10,327 nt of DNA, taken from the NCBI GenBank assembly GCA_003514205.1, contig DORQ01000022.1, positions 3,970 through 14,296 on the forward strand, read 5' to 3'. Below are positions 1 to 6,382 of this stretch, piece by piece. The notes beneath the pieces are model-generated. The model was not told where the DNA came from. It saw only the letters and a program-made list of their open reading frames with translations, and did not search any database. The stretch comes from Acidimicrobiaceae bacterium. GTDB taxonomy: Bacteria > Actinomycetota > Acidimicrobiia > Acidimicrobiales > Microtrichaceae. The position numbers and the translations under genes are program-made. Every line of letters starts with the position of its first letter. Within the stretch, counting starts at the first letter, position 1.

Positions 1-12
1 TGCGGTGCTCAT
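1..12 (-). CDS. Start of a further gene of the leftward operon (partial, 4 codons)
   Basis: On the minus strand the stop codon of the acyl-CoA dehydrogenase (TGA, bases 11-9) overlaps an ATG (bases 12-10) in the 4-base arrangement ATGA. This arrangement is typical of translationally coupled operon genes, and the same type of overlap occurs twice in the acyltransferase operon of this window. Only the codons for Met-Ser-Thr-Ala are visible before the edge, so the product cannot be identified. In actinobacteria a FadE gene of this type is often followed by a second FadE or another beta-oxidation gene, so a partner subunit is a reasonable guess, but that is inference. The ATG could also be coincidental. 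Confidence 0.35.
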
Positions 13-1130
13 GTGCCGAGGTCGTGGGGAAGGCCGAGGACACGCTCGGCCAAGATGTTGCGCTGCACCTGTGTGGTGCCGCCGCCAATCGTCAGTGCTC
101 GGGCGAACAGATAGCCGTACTGCCAGAGATCTGCAGGTCCACCCATCGGTCCGACATCGGTGAGAAGTCCTGCGGTGCCGGCGAGGTCTTTCGCGAGCTC
201 CATGATCTTCTGGCCATGCTCATCTGCAAGTAGCTTGCGTATTGATGCTTCGGGACCTGGTTGTTGGCCCGCAATTGCCGAGGAGATCGTCCGAAGCCGG
301 ATGAGCCGAAGCACCTCGGCCTCGATGTATAGCTCTACACAGCGCTGGCGCAGCACGGGATCCGAGACGCCTCCACCCCCACGCACGAGATCAAGGAGAT
401 CCGAGGCAGCTGGTCCCATTCCCCAGAGTGCACCACCACCCGACAGTGAGACTCGCTCATTGCCAAGCGTCACTTTCGCGAGGGACCAGCCCCGATCCAC
501 CTCGCCGACCAGTGAGTCTGCGGGAAGTCTGACATCGGTCAGAAACACCTCGTTGAAGAGGGCTTCGCCAGTCATCTCACGAATCGGTCGCACCTCCACG
601 CCCGGCAGGTTCATAGGACAAATGAAATACGAGATGCCCTGATGCTTCGTTGCCTCGGGATTGGTTCTGGCGATCAGGATGCCGAAGTCGCTCTGTGCCG
701 CGCCAGAGTTCCACACCTTCTGGCCGTTAATCACCCACTCGTCGCCATCACGAACCGCTGTTGTACGCAGCGCGGCAAGATCGCTTCCGGCTTCGGGCTC
801 ACTGAAGAGTTGGCACCAGATCTCCTCACCAGCGAGCAGCGGCAACAGATAGCGCTCTTGTTGCGCGGTAGTTCCGGCGAAAACCAACGTTGGACCAGCC
901 CAGCCGATCCCAATCATGTTGTCAGGTCGACGGACCTTCGCTGCACGCAACTCCTCATCAATGATCAGCTGATGAAGGGGTTCGGCCCCGAGCCCCCAGG
1001 GACGTGGCCAATGCGGCGCTACGAGTCCAGCTTCTGCAAGCTCGCGCCCAGTCGGCCTTGGATTCTCGGCCAGCCAGTCGCGGATCGCTCTTCGTCGGGG
1101 ATCCTCAGGAGAAGGTAGATCGAAATCCAT
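9..1130 (-). CDS. Acyl-CoA dehydrogenase, FadE type, lacking the MCAD-position catalytic Glu
   Basis: This 373-residue FAD-dependent acyl-CoA dehydrogenase is predicted to desaturate an acyl-CoA to the 2-enoyl-CoA and pass electrons to ETF in the cytoplasm. The length is normal for the family. Visible features are the helical N-terminal domain (about 1-100), the middle-domain signature FSEPEAGSDLA (109-119), the substrate/FAD loop VINGQKVWNSGA (133-144), and the C-terminal GGGTTQVQRNILAERVLGLP (349-368). The family pattern at that last site is usually Y-E-G-T with Glu as the catalytic base; here the aligned residues are Gly349-Gly350-Gly351-Thr352. In IVD- and LCAD-type enzymes, and some mycobacterial FadE proteins, the base lies instead on an earlier helix. 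Glu266, Glu270 and Glu272 are candidates here. Alternatively this is the non-catalytic subunit of a two-gene alpha2beta2 enzyme of the steroid-side-chain type. The gene follows the aminotransferase by 9 bases, so the two are probably co-transcribed. No clear Shine-Dalgarno precedes the ATG. Substrate is unknown. Confidence 0.93.
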   Translation of the reverse strand: MDFDLPSPEDPRRRAIRDWLAENPRPTGRELAEAGLVAPHWPRPWGLGAEPLHQLIIDEELRAAKVRRPDNMIGIGWAGPTLVFAGTTAQQERYLLPLLAGEEIWCQLFSEPEAGSDLAALRTTAVRDGDEWVINGQKVWNSGAAQSDFGILIARTNPEATKHQGISYFICPMNLPGVEVRPIREMTGEALFNEVFLTDVRLPADSLVGEVDRGWSLAKVTLGNERVSLSGGGALWGMGPAASDLLDLVRGGGGVSDPVLRQRCVELYIEAEVLRLIRLRTISSAIAGQQPGPEASIRKLLADEHGQKIMELAKDLAGTAGLLTDVGPMGGPADLWQYGYLFARALTIGGGTTQVQRNILAERVLGLPHDLGT

Positions 1131-1139
1131 GGGCTCACG

Positions 1140-2318
1140 CTAGCTTTGAGCGACTGCCGTAAGCGCCAAGAGACGCTCGCAGGCCTCAGCAAGCACCACA
1201 TCGCGCTTGCAGAACGCCCAACGCACGTACTGCAGCCCCCTCGTAGGGTCTTGGTAGAACACCTGGGATGGGATCGCAACCAGCTGGGCTGTATGGGCGA
1301 TGTGCTGGCAGAACTCCATGCCATCCGCAAAGCCCAGCGGGCCAACGTCGATCGACATGAAGTAGCCACTCGCCGGCCAGAATGGCTCGATCCCGATGGC
1401 ACGAAACCCGTCGGCAAGGACAGCCCGCTTCGCTGCAAGATCGGCAGCGAGGCCGCGAAAGTACTCGTCCCCGAGCCGCAATCCCGCCGCTATGCCGTAC
1501 TGCAGCGGTGATGAGTTCACGTAACTCAGAAACTGTTTCGCGGAACGGGCGGCGGACACCAACTGTGCAGGCCCCGTGACCCAGCCCACCTTCCAACCTG
1601 TGCACGAAAACGTCTTGCCGCCAGAGCTGATCGTGAGGGTCCGCTCCGCCATTGCGGGCAACGAGCTGATCGGAACATGCTGGGCGTCGAAACACAGATG
1701 TTCGTAGACCTCGTCTGCAATCACGAGGCAATCGTGGTCCGCCGCGAGTTCCGCGATGAGCTGCAGTTCGTCGAGACTGAAGATCTTTCCGGTGGGATTG
1801 TGCGGGGTATTCAGCAGCAGTGCACGAGTTCGAGGACCGAACGCAGCGCGTAGTTCTTCGGGGTCAAAGTCCCACGAGGCTCCGCGGAGGGTCACCGGAA
1901 CCAATTGTGCGTCGGCGAGGCTGATGCAGGCAGCGTAGGAGTCGTAAAAGGGCTCGAAGGCAATCACTTCATCGCCAGCGTTCAATATCCCCAGCAGCAC
2001 GGCCGCAATAGCCTCGGTGGCACCAGTGGTGACGAGAACCTCCTCCTCTGGGTCGATGTGTAACCCATAGAAGCGGTCTTGATGCTCCGCAATCGCTTGG
2101 CGAAGCTCAAGGACCCCCGCGCCGTGGCAGTACTGGTTGAATCCGGCGGCCATGGCCTCCTGAGCTCCCACGAAGATTTCTGGAGGCCCGTCATAGTCAG
2201 GAAACCCTTGCCCCAGGTTCAGTGAACCAGTCGCGGCGGCAAGTTCGGACATCTGAGCGAAGATCGTGCTGCCGAAGGCTTCCAATCGATGAGTGACATA
2301 GGGACTTGTTGCCATCAT
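1140..2318 (-). CDS. PLP-dependent class I/II aminotransferase (kynurenine aminotransferase/DapC-like)
   Basis: This 392-residue fold-type I aminotransferase transfers an amino group between an amino acid and a 2-oxo acid using pyridoxal phosphate. The N-terminal stretch with NLGQGFPDYDGP (34-45) is typical of the group containing kynurenine aminotransferase, methionine/glutamine transaminase and the mycobacterial protein annotated as DapC. PLP-site residues visible: GATEA (99-103), Tyr125, the NTPHNPTG motif (170-177, Asn174), Asp202 and Tyr205 in ADEVYEH, and the Schiff-base Lys235 in SSGGKTFSCTGWKVGW. Arg366 in YVRWAF is the usual carboxylate-binding arginine. The core appears intact. Two ATG codons stand at the start (2318 and 2315) with no strong ribosome binding site, so the start is uncertain by one codon. 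The substrate cannot be decided from sequence: succinyl-DAP, kynurenine, and sulfur or aromatic amino acids are all possible. The acyl-CoA dehydrogenase 9 bases downstream suggests a catabolic transcription unit. Confidence 0.93.
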   Translation of the reverse strand: MMATSPYVTHRLEAFGSTIFAQMSELAAATGSLNLGQGFPDYDGPPEIFVGAQEAMAAGFNQYCHGAGVLELRQAIAEHQDRFYGLHIDPEEEVLVTTGATEAIAAVLLGILNAGDEVIAFEPFYDSYAACISLADAQLVPVTLRGASWDFDPEELRAAFGPRTRALLLNTPHNPTGKIFSLDELQLIAELAADHDCLVIADEVYEHLCFDAQHVPISSLPAMAERTLTISSGGKTFSCTGWKVGWVTGPAQLVSAARSAKQFLSYVNSSPLQYGIAAGLRLGDEYFRGLAADLAAKRAVLADGFRAIGIEPFWPASGYFMSIDVGPLGFADGMEFCQHIAHTAQLVAIPSQVFYQDPTRGLQYVRWAFCKRDVVLAEACERLLALTAVAQS

Positions 2319-2388
2319 CCAACGCTAGTACCCACGGAGCGTCGTTCCGCCCTACACTCACGGCTCAGAAACCACACACTTCGGGGGA
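2319..2388. promoter_or_regulatory. Divergent intergenic region between aminotransferase and acyl-CoA synthetase
   Basis: These 70 bases separate two genes transcribed away from each other, so promoters for both must lie here or in the adjoining coding ends. A TACACT at 2353-2358 fits a loose actinobacterial -10 element (TAnnnT) for the rightward gene, but no convincing -35 box is present at the expected distance. Nothing clear is visible for the leftward promoter. The region also holds the imperfect palindrome listed separately. Promoter function is inferred mainly from gene orientation. Confidence 0.4.
2335..2349. promoter_or_regulatory. Imperfect 15-base palindrome, candidate operator
   Basis: CGGAGCGTCGTTCCG reads as an inverted repeat with 7-base arms around a central T at 2342. 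Six of seven base pairs match and the fifth pair is G/T. It sits in the middle of the divergent gap, where a repressor such as a TetR-family protein could control both directions. It does not match the KstR or KstR2 steroid-regulator motifs as I know them. A match of this size could be chance. Confidence 0.25.
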
Positions 2389-4032
2389 ATGATGACCGGT
2401 TGGAATTTCGCGGAACTCTGGGAACGAATCGCTGAGAAATTTCCCGACGCGCCAGCGCTGCAACACGGCGACACCGTTCGGAGTTGGTCCTCCTTCGATC
2501 AACGGTGCAATGGCCTCGGGGCGGCTCTGCTTGGTGCTGGTGCTCAGCACCAAGACAAGGTCGCTCTCTACCTCTTCAACGCCCCTGAGTACATGGAGGG
2601 CGTCTATGCCTGCTACAAGGCCTCCCTCGTTCCGGTCAACACCAACTACCGATACGTGGACGATGAGCTGGCCTATCTCTGGGATAACTCCGATGCAGTG
2701 GCGGTCATCTTCCATGGAAGCTTCACCGAGACGGTCGATCGAGTGCGCTCCCGTTGCATCAACGTGAGGCAATGGATCTGGGTCGATGACGGCGCTGATG
2801 AGTGTCCCGACTGGGCTCTACGGTACGAGGACCTCGCCGAACCAACCAGCGTTCGAACTGTTGGAACACAGCCACGCTCTGGCGATGACATTCTGATGAT
2901 CTACACCGGCGGCACAACGGGCATGCCTAAGGGCGTCATGTGGCGCCAAGACGACATGATTCACGCAACCTGCACCACTGGGCTGCCGCTGCTGAATGGA
3001 TCGATGGAGGAGGTAGGTTACGACGCCATTCTGGAAGCCCTGGTGGCGCCTGGAGCACCTGGGCTTGTTGCCTGCCCCTTGATGCACGGCACCGGTTGGT
3101 TCACTGCGCAGATCTATCTCACTCAGGCAGGCTCAGTCGTGACGCTGGTGGACCGCAAACTCAACATCGAGGAACTCCTCGACACCGTGGTGAAGCGGAA
3201 GATCGGAGCGCTGACCATCGTTGGTGACGCGTTCGCGAAACCGATCCTCCGGATGCTGGATGAGCGGCCCGGCGACTGGGACCTGTCCTCGCTCGCACTC
3301 ATCACGAGTTCGGGAGTGATGTGGTCGGAGCCAGTCAAACAAGGTCTACTCAACCACCACCCAAACATGTTCCTGATCGATGCATTCAGCTCCTCGGAGG
3401 CCATTGGACTCGGACAGTCGATCTCAGCAGCCGGCGCCGAGGCAAAGACGGCGAAGTTTGCCCTTGGAGCAGCAAGTCGAGTGATCACTGAGGATGGTCG
3501 CGAGGTGACGCCAGGCAGCGGCGAGCGGGGCCGAGTTGCAGTGAGGGGCCACACTCCCCTTGGGTATTACAAGGACCCAGAAAAGACTGCCGCAACCTTC
3601 ATCACCGTTGACGGAGTCCGCTATTCAATGCCAGGCGATTGGGCAACCGTCGAAGCCGATGGTTCCATCACCCTGCTTGGGCGCGGTTCGGTCTGTATCA
3701 ATACCGGTGGGGAAAAGGTGTTCCCTGAGGAGGTCGAGGAAGTACTCAAGCTCCATGAGGCAATCAATGACGCCGTCGTTGTCGGCGTGCCAAGCGAGCG
3801 CTTCGGCCAGACCATCATCGCGGTAGTGGAACCCGTTGCAGGACTCGACCTCGATGGCGACGGCCTTCCCGATCTCCATGCAGTCGTCGCGCATTGCCAT
3901 AGCCATCTCGCCGGCTACAAGGCGCCCACCTCGGTTCTGTATGTGAAGACGATCGGGCGTGCCGCCAACGGCAAAGTCGACTACAAGCGGCATACCACCT
4001 ACGCCCTCGAAACCCTGGGGCTCTCCGAGTAG
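2389..4032 (+). CDS. Acyl-CoA synthetase (AMP-binding, FadD19-like)
   Basis: This 547-residue ANL-superfamily ligase activates a carboxylic acid with ATP to an acyl-adenylate and then an acyl-CoA. Motifs appear in order: the P-loop YTGGTTGMPKG (172-182), the A5 region DAFSSSEA (331-338), GYYKDPEKTAATF (392-404), Asp417 in the GDW motif that binds the ribose, the hinge region GRGSVCINTGGEK (431-443) leading into the mobile C-terminal domain, and Lys529 in NGKVDYK, the adenylation lysine. All key residues are present. Wording such as MPKGVMWRQDD and INTGGEKVFPEEVEE resembles actinobacterial FadD19, which activates steroid side-chain or long-chain acids, but substrate cannot be fixed. Two in-frame ATG codons occur at 2389 and 2392. 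GGGGG at 2383-2387 lies 1 base from the first and 4 from the second, so 2392 is a likely true start. The gene leads a rightward unit with the short-chain dehydrogenase. Confidence 0.93.
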   Translation: MMTGWNFAELWERIAEKFPDAPALQHGDTVRSWSSFDQRCNGLGAALLGAGAQHQDKVALYLFNAPEYMEGVYACYKASLVPVNTNYRYVDDELAYLWDNSDAVAVIFHGSFTETVDRVRSRCINVRQWIWVDDGADECPDWALRYEDLAEPTSVRTVGTQPRSGDDILMIYTGGTTGMPKGVMWRQDDMIHATCTTGLPLLNGSMEEVGYDAILEALVAPGAPGLVACPLMHGTGWFTAQIYLTQAGSVVTLVDRKLNIEELLDTVVKRKIGALTIVGDAFAKPILRMLDERPGDWDLSSLALITSSGVMWSEPVKQGLLNHHPNMFLIDAFSSSEAIGLGQSISAAGAEAKTAKFALGAASRVITEDGREVTPGSGERGRVAVRGHTPLGYYKDPEKTAATFITVDGVRYSMPGDWATVEADGSITLLGRGSVCINTGGEKVFPEEVEEVLKLHEAINDAVVVGVPSERFGQTIIAVVEPVAGLDLDGDGLPDLHAVVAHCHSHLAGYKAPTSVLYVKTIGRAANGKVDYKRHTTYALETLGLSE

Positions 4033-4132
4033 ACAATGCCGACCTGAATTCCAACAGGCCAACAACGATTCGGTACGCTGGTTCCTCAACCGTCAGACGG
4101 CGGAAGATCTCTGCGACAAAAGGAACCAATAC
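4033..4132 (+). promoter_or_regulatory. Gap between synthetase and dehydrogenase with strong ribosome binding site
   Basis: This 100-base gap contains no gene that I can support. Its useful element is AAAAGGAA at 4118-4125, 7 bases ahead of the ATG at 4133. That is a strong Shine-Dalgarno sequence and it fixes the start of the dehydrogenase. I see only a weak 4-bp stem (GGTT/AACC, 4080-4091) and no convincing terminator, so co-transcription with the synthetase gene is possible. An extra internal promoter cannot be excluded. Confidence 0.6.
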
Positions 4133-5032
4133 ATGTCGGATTTAGGGTACGACGGCAAGGTAGCAATCGTTACTGGAGCAGGCGGCGGCCTTGGCAGAAG
4201 CCACGCGCTTGAGCTCGCGAAGCGAGGCGCCCGCATCGTTGTCAACGATCTTGGTGGCTCGCTCGACGGCTCCGGCGGCGATGCTGGACCCGCAGCGAAG
4301 GTCGCCCAAGAAATCAACGACCTTGGCGGCGAGGCCGTGGCGAACACAGACTCAGTCTCCACTCCACAGGGTGGTGCAGCGGTTGTTCAAACGGCGGTGG
4401 ACGCATTCGGAACGGTCGACATTGTCATCAACAACGCCGGCATCCTTCGAGACAAGACCTTTCACAACCTGACTCCAGAGCTCCTTGAGCCCGTCATCGC
4501 AGTCCACCTTCTCGGCGCCTTCTACGTCACCCAGCCAGCCTGGTTGATCATGAGGGAGAAGAGCTACGGCCGCATCATCAACACGAGTTCCAACTCAGGC
4601 ATCCTTGGCAACTTCGGCCAGAGCAACTACGGCGCAGCGAAGATGGGTCTTGTTGGCTTCACCAGAGTCCTTGCCAATGAGGGACGCAAGTACAACATCA
4701 AGGCGAATGCAATCGCCCCTGTCGCTAAGACCAGAATGACTGAGGAGCTCCTCGGATCATTTGGCGACAAGCTTGAGGCCGAGGAAATCACGCCGACTGT
4801 CTGCTACTTGGCTCACGAGGATTGCCCAGTTACTGGCGAGATCTACTCAGTGGCAGGCGGCACTGTTTCACGCTTCTTCATCGGCCTGACTCCAGGTTGG
4901 TACAAGAATGGCCACAGTGTTGAAGATGTTCGCGACAACTTCGAACAGATTCGCAACGAAGAGGGCTACATCGTTCCTGCAGGTCCCCAGGACGAACTCG
5001 CCAAGCTGCTTGGCATGCTCTCAGCGGAGTAG
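4133..5032 (+). CDS. Short-chain dehydrogenase, (3R)-hydroxyacyl-CoA dehydrogenase type (MFE-2/17beta-HSD4-like)
   Basis: This 299-residue SDR enzyme is predicted to oxidise a (3R)-hydroxyacyl-CoA or hydroxysteroid with NAD+. The Rossmann glycine motif TGAGGGLG is at 14-21. Asp39 at the end of strand beta2 (VVNDLGG) favours NAD(H) over NADP(H). NNAG is at 100-103, and the catalytic Ser153, Tyr166 and Lys170 (YGAAK) are all present. The sequence GRSHALELAKRGARIVVNDLGG-like region and the extended C-terminus beyond about 245 (FFIGLTPGWYKNG) resemble the dehydrogenase domain of peroxisomal MFE-2 and mycobacterial Hsd4A. Those are longer than a minimal 250-residue SDR, as this one is. No hydratase or SCP2 domain is fused. 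The reading frame is open further upstream to 3959, but that extension lies over the synthetase gene in another frame; the ribosome binding site at 4118-4125 supports 4133. It probably works with the adjacent acyl-CoA synthetase in side-chain beta-oxidation. Confidence 0.93.
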   Translation: MSDLGYDGKVAIVTGAGGGLGRSHALELAKRGARIVVNDLGGSLDGSGGDAGPAAKVAQEINDLGGEAVANTDSVSTPQGGAAVVQTAVDAFGTVDIVINNAGILRDKTFHNLTPELLEPVIAVHLLGAFYVTQPAWLIMREKSYGRIINTSSNSGILGNFGQSNYGAAKMGLVGFTRVLANEGRKYNIKANAIAPVAKTRMTEELLGSFGDKLEAEEITPTVCYLAHEDCPVTGEIYSVAGGTVSRFFIGLTPGWYKNGHSVEDVRDNFEQIRNEEGYIVPAGPQDELAKLLGMLSAE

Positions 5033-5047
5033 TTCTCGCTGGCTGGT

Positions 5048-6382
5048 TTACGCGGGCTGGTCAGGTGGTGAGGTGCTCACCATCTGACCAGTTCTCATGT
5101 CCAAGGTCTCTTTCTCCGACGAGTATCGAAGTTTCACCTTGAGCGCTCGCTGCTCGACGAAGTGATACACCGGCCACGACACCGCAAACACAGCCGCCAT
5201 TTTCACAACGAACTGCACGGGCCGCGAGGAATTCTCCACCGCACCAGTGACCGCGATGATCCCGAGCAGGTGCCATACATACAGGGTGTACGACATTCGT
5301 CCCAGCGTGCGGAACGGCTTGATCCCAAGGATCCGGTTCGGCAGCCAATCCTTGTACCGGGCCATCACGAACATGGCCGGTGCGATCGAGATCAGCGACA
5401 GGTTGTGCCCGATCTGGAAGAACCAGAGCTGGTTGGAGCAATCAACCAACGGTTCGCCCTTGGGCCCACACCTCAAGACGTCGCCAGCAAAGGATGCGCG
5501 CTCAGGGATGTTCTCCAAGTAGAAGGGCCATCCAAGGCTCTCGTGAAGGAACTTCGAGGACCACATCAGCGAGAAGGCCAGAATGCCAAGCCCTGTCCAA
5601 CCGACTACGAGCATCGGCTTTCGCCAGCGCTGCATGAATTCCTCGGTGCAGTGAGCGTTGATCACTGCGGCCACTACCCCAATGAGAAGCGCGTCAGGCC
5701 GTTGCATCCAGAGAAGCTGCAGGCCCCGGGAGTGCAGCGAATCACCAAGTTCCCGACCCGGCCACGGCCCGAGATCCATGTGGAATCGCGACCACGCAAT
5801 GTAGGCAGCGCAGAGTGCACAGACCACAGCAAGCGGGCGGATGAGGTTCTTTCGAAGACACACAACGATGGTGATTGCGACAAACATGTAGAACTGCTCT
5901 TCAACCGACAACGACCACAGGTGCCCCATTGGGCGAAATCCTTCCTCCGGGGCAACTGCTGCGAGTCCCAAAGGAAAGACGAGGTGGTAGGTGTAGGTGA
6001 ATGCTGCGGCCACGTCTTTGGCCACCTCAGCAAATAGATTTCGACCTTCAAAGCGAACGTCCAGCACAAAGGTGGCAATGGCTCCAATGATGAGCCACAC
6101 GATGAAGTGAACGTACGCGCTCGGGAGGAGGCGGACTGCTCGGCGTTGATAGAACTTTTTGAGGTCAACTGCGCCGTTGTCACGGTGTTCTTGCATGAGC
6201 AACGACACGATCAGGAACGCGCTCATGACGAAGAACGAATCAAGCACCAAGGAGACCGACTCGAAGTTCCCCGGAAAGATGTGTTCCGTGATCATCATCA
6301 TCACGAAGACGCCGCGAAGCCCGTCGAAACCTGGGATAAACCCAAGCCGTGGCGCTTTGGAAACGAAAGCTGTCTCCGTCAC
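5048..6382 (-). CDS. Acyltransferase-3 family membrane protein, copy 1 (last gene of trio)
   Basis: This 444-residue polytopic membrane protein belongs to the OafA/acyltransferase-3 family, which transfers acyl groups onto sugars or other envelope molecules at the membrane. The family's R-x10-H motif is present as Arg23 and His34 in FDGLRGVFVMMMITEH. Also visible are FFVMSAFLI (50-58), RRAVRLLP (80-87), WSLSVEEQFY (156-165), RPDALLIG (228-235) and SYTLYVWH (364-371). About ten hydrophobic segments can be picked out by eye. It starts with GTG at 6382 (reverse strand), whose GTGA overlaps the TGA stop of the upstream paralog by 4 bases, implying coupled translation. The frame stays open upstream to 7201, but that part lies over the paralog and has no membrane character. 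Oddities are Ala55 where the paralogs have Gly, and a longer loop with Cys305 and Cys315. The last residues contain the hairpin listed as a terminator. Its acceptor is unknown. Confidence 0.9.
   Translation of the reverse strand: MTETAFVSKAPRLGFIPGFDGLRGVFVMMMITEHIFPGNFESVSLVLDSFFVMSAFLIVSLLMQEHRDNGAVDLKKFYQRRAVRLLPSAYVHFIVWLIIGAIATFVLDVRFEGRNLFAEVAKDVAAAFTYTYHLVFPLGLAAVAPEEGFRPMGHLWSLSVEEQFYMFVAITIVVCLRKNLIRPLAVVCALCAAYIAWSRFHMDLGPWPGRELGDSLHSRGLQLLWMQRPDALLIGVVAAVINAHCTEEFMQRWRKPMLVVGWTGLGILAFSLMWSSKFLHESLGWPFYLENIPERASFAGDVLRCGPKGEPLVDCSNQLWFFQIGHNLSLISIAPAMFVMARYKDWLPNRILGIKPFRTLGRMSYTLYVWHLLGIIAVTGAVENSSRPVQFVVKMAAVFAVSWPVYHFVEQRALKVKLRYSSEKETLDMRTGQMVSTSPPDQPA
5057..5091 (+). terminator. 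Hairpin terminator candidate for the rightward dehydrogenase transcript
   Basis: Arms at 5057-5072 and 5076-5091 pair over 16 positions around a 3-base loop (GTG). The first arm is CTGGTCAGGTGGTGAG. In plus-strand RNA every position pairs, one as G-U (5065/5083); in minus-strand RNA that pair becomes a C-A mismatch. The hairpin begins 25 bases past the dehydrogenase stop codon, as expected for a terminator. It is followed by GTTCTCATG-like sequence rather than a T run, so it would be a U-poor hairpin of the kind often proposed in actinobacteria. It lies inside the 3' end of the convergent acyltransferase gene and could act on both transcripts. Confidence 0.55.

Noticed and set aside
160..1118. 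Plus-strand open frames of about 160 codons opposite the FadE gene
   Set aside because: Both are antisense to a well-supported acyl-CoA dehydrogenase and show no recognisable protein features.
2365..2772. Minus-strand open frame of 135 codons opposite the 5' end of the acyl-CoA synthetase gene
   Set aside because: It is antisense to the synthetase N-terminal domain, has no recognised motif, and would cross the divergent promoter gap.
3959..4132. In-frame upstream extension of the short-chain dehydrogenase
   Set aside because: The extension overlaps the synthetase gene in another frame and has no family similarity. The strong AAAAGGAA ribosome binding site 7 bases before 4133 fixes the start there.
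5162..6037. Long plus-strand open frame (291 codons) across the copy 1 acyltransferase gene
   Set aside because: It lies opposite a clear membrane acyltransferase with all family motifs. Its translation is rich in His, Arg and Gln without recognisable domains, which is typical of an antisense shadow.
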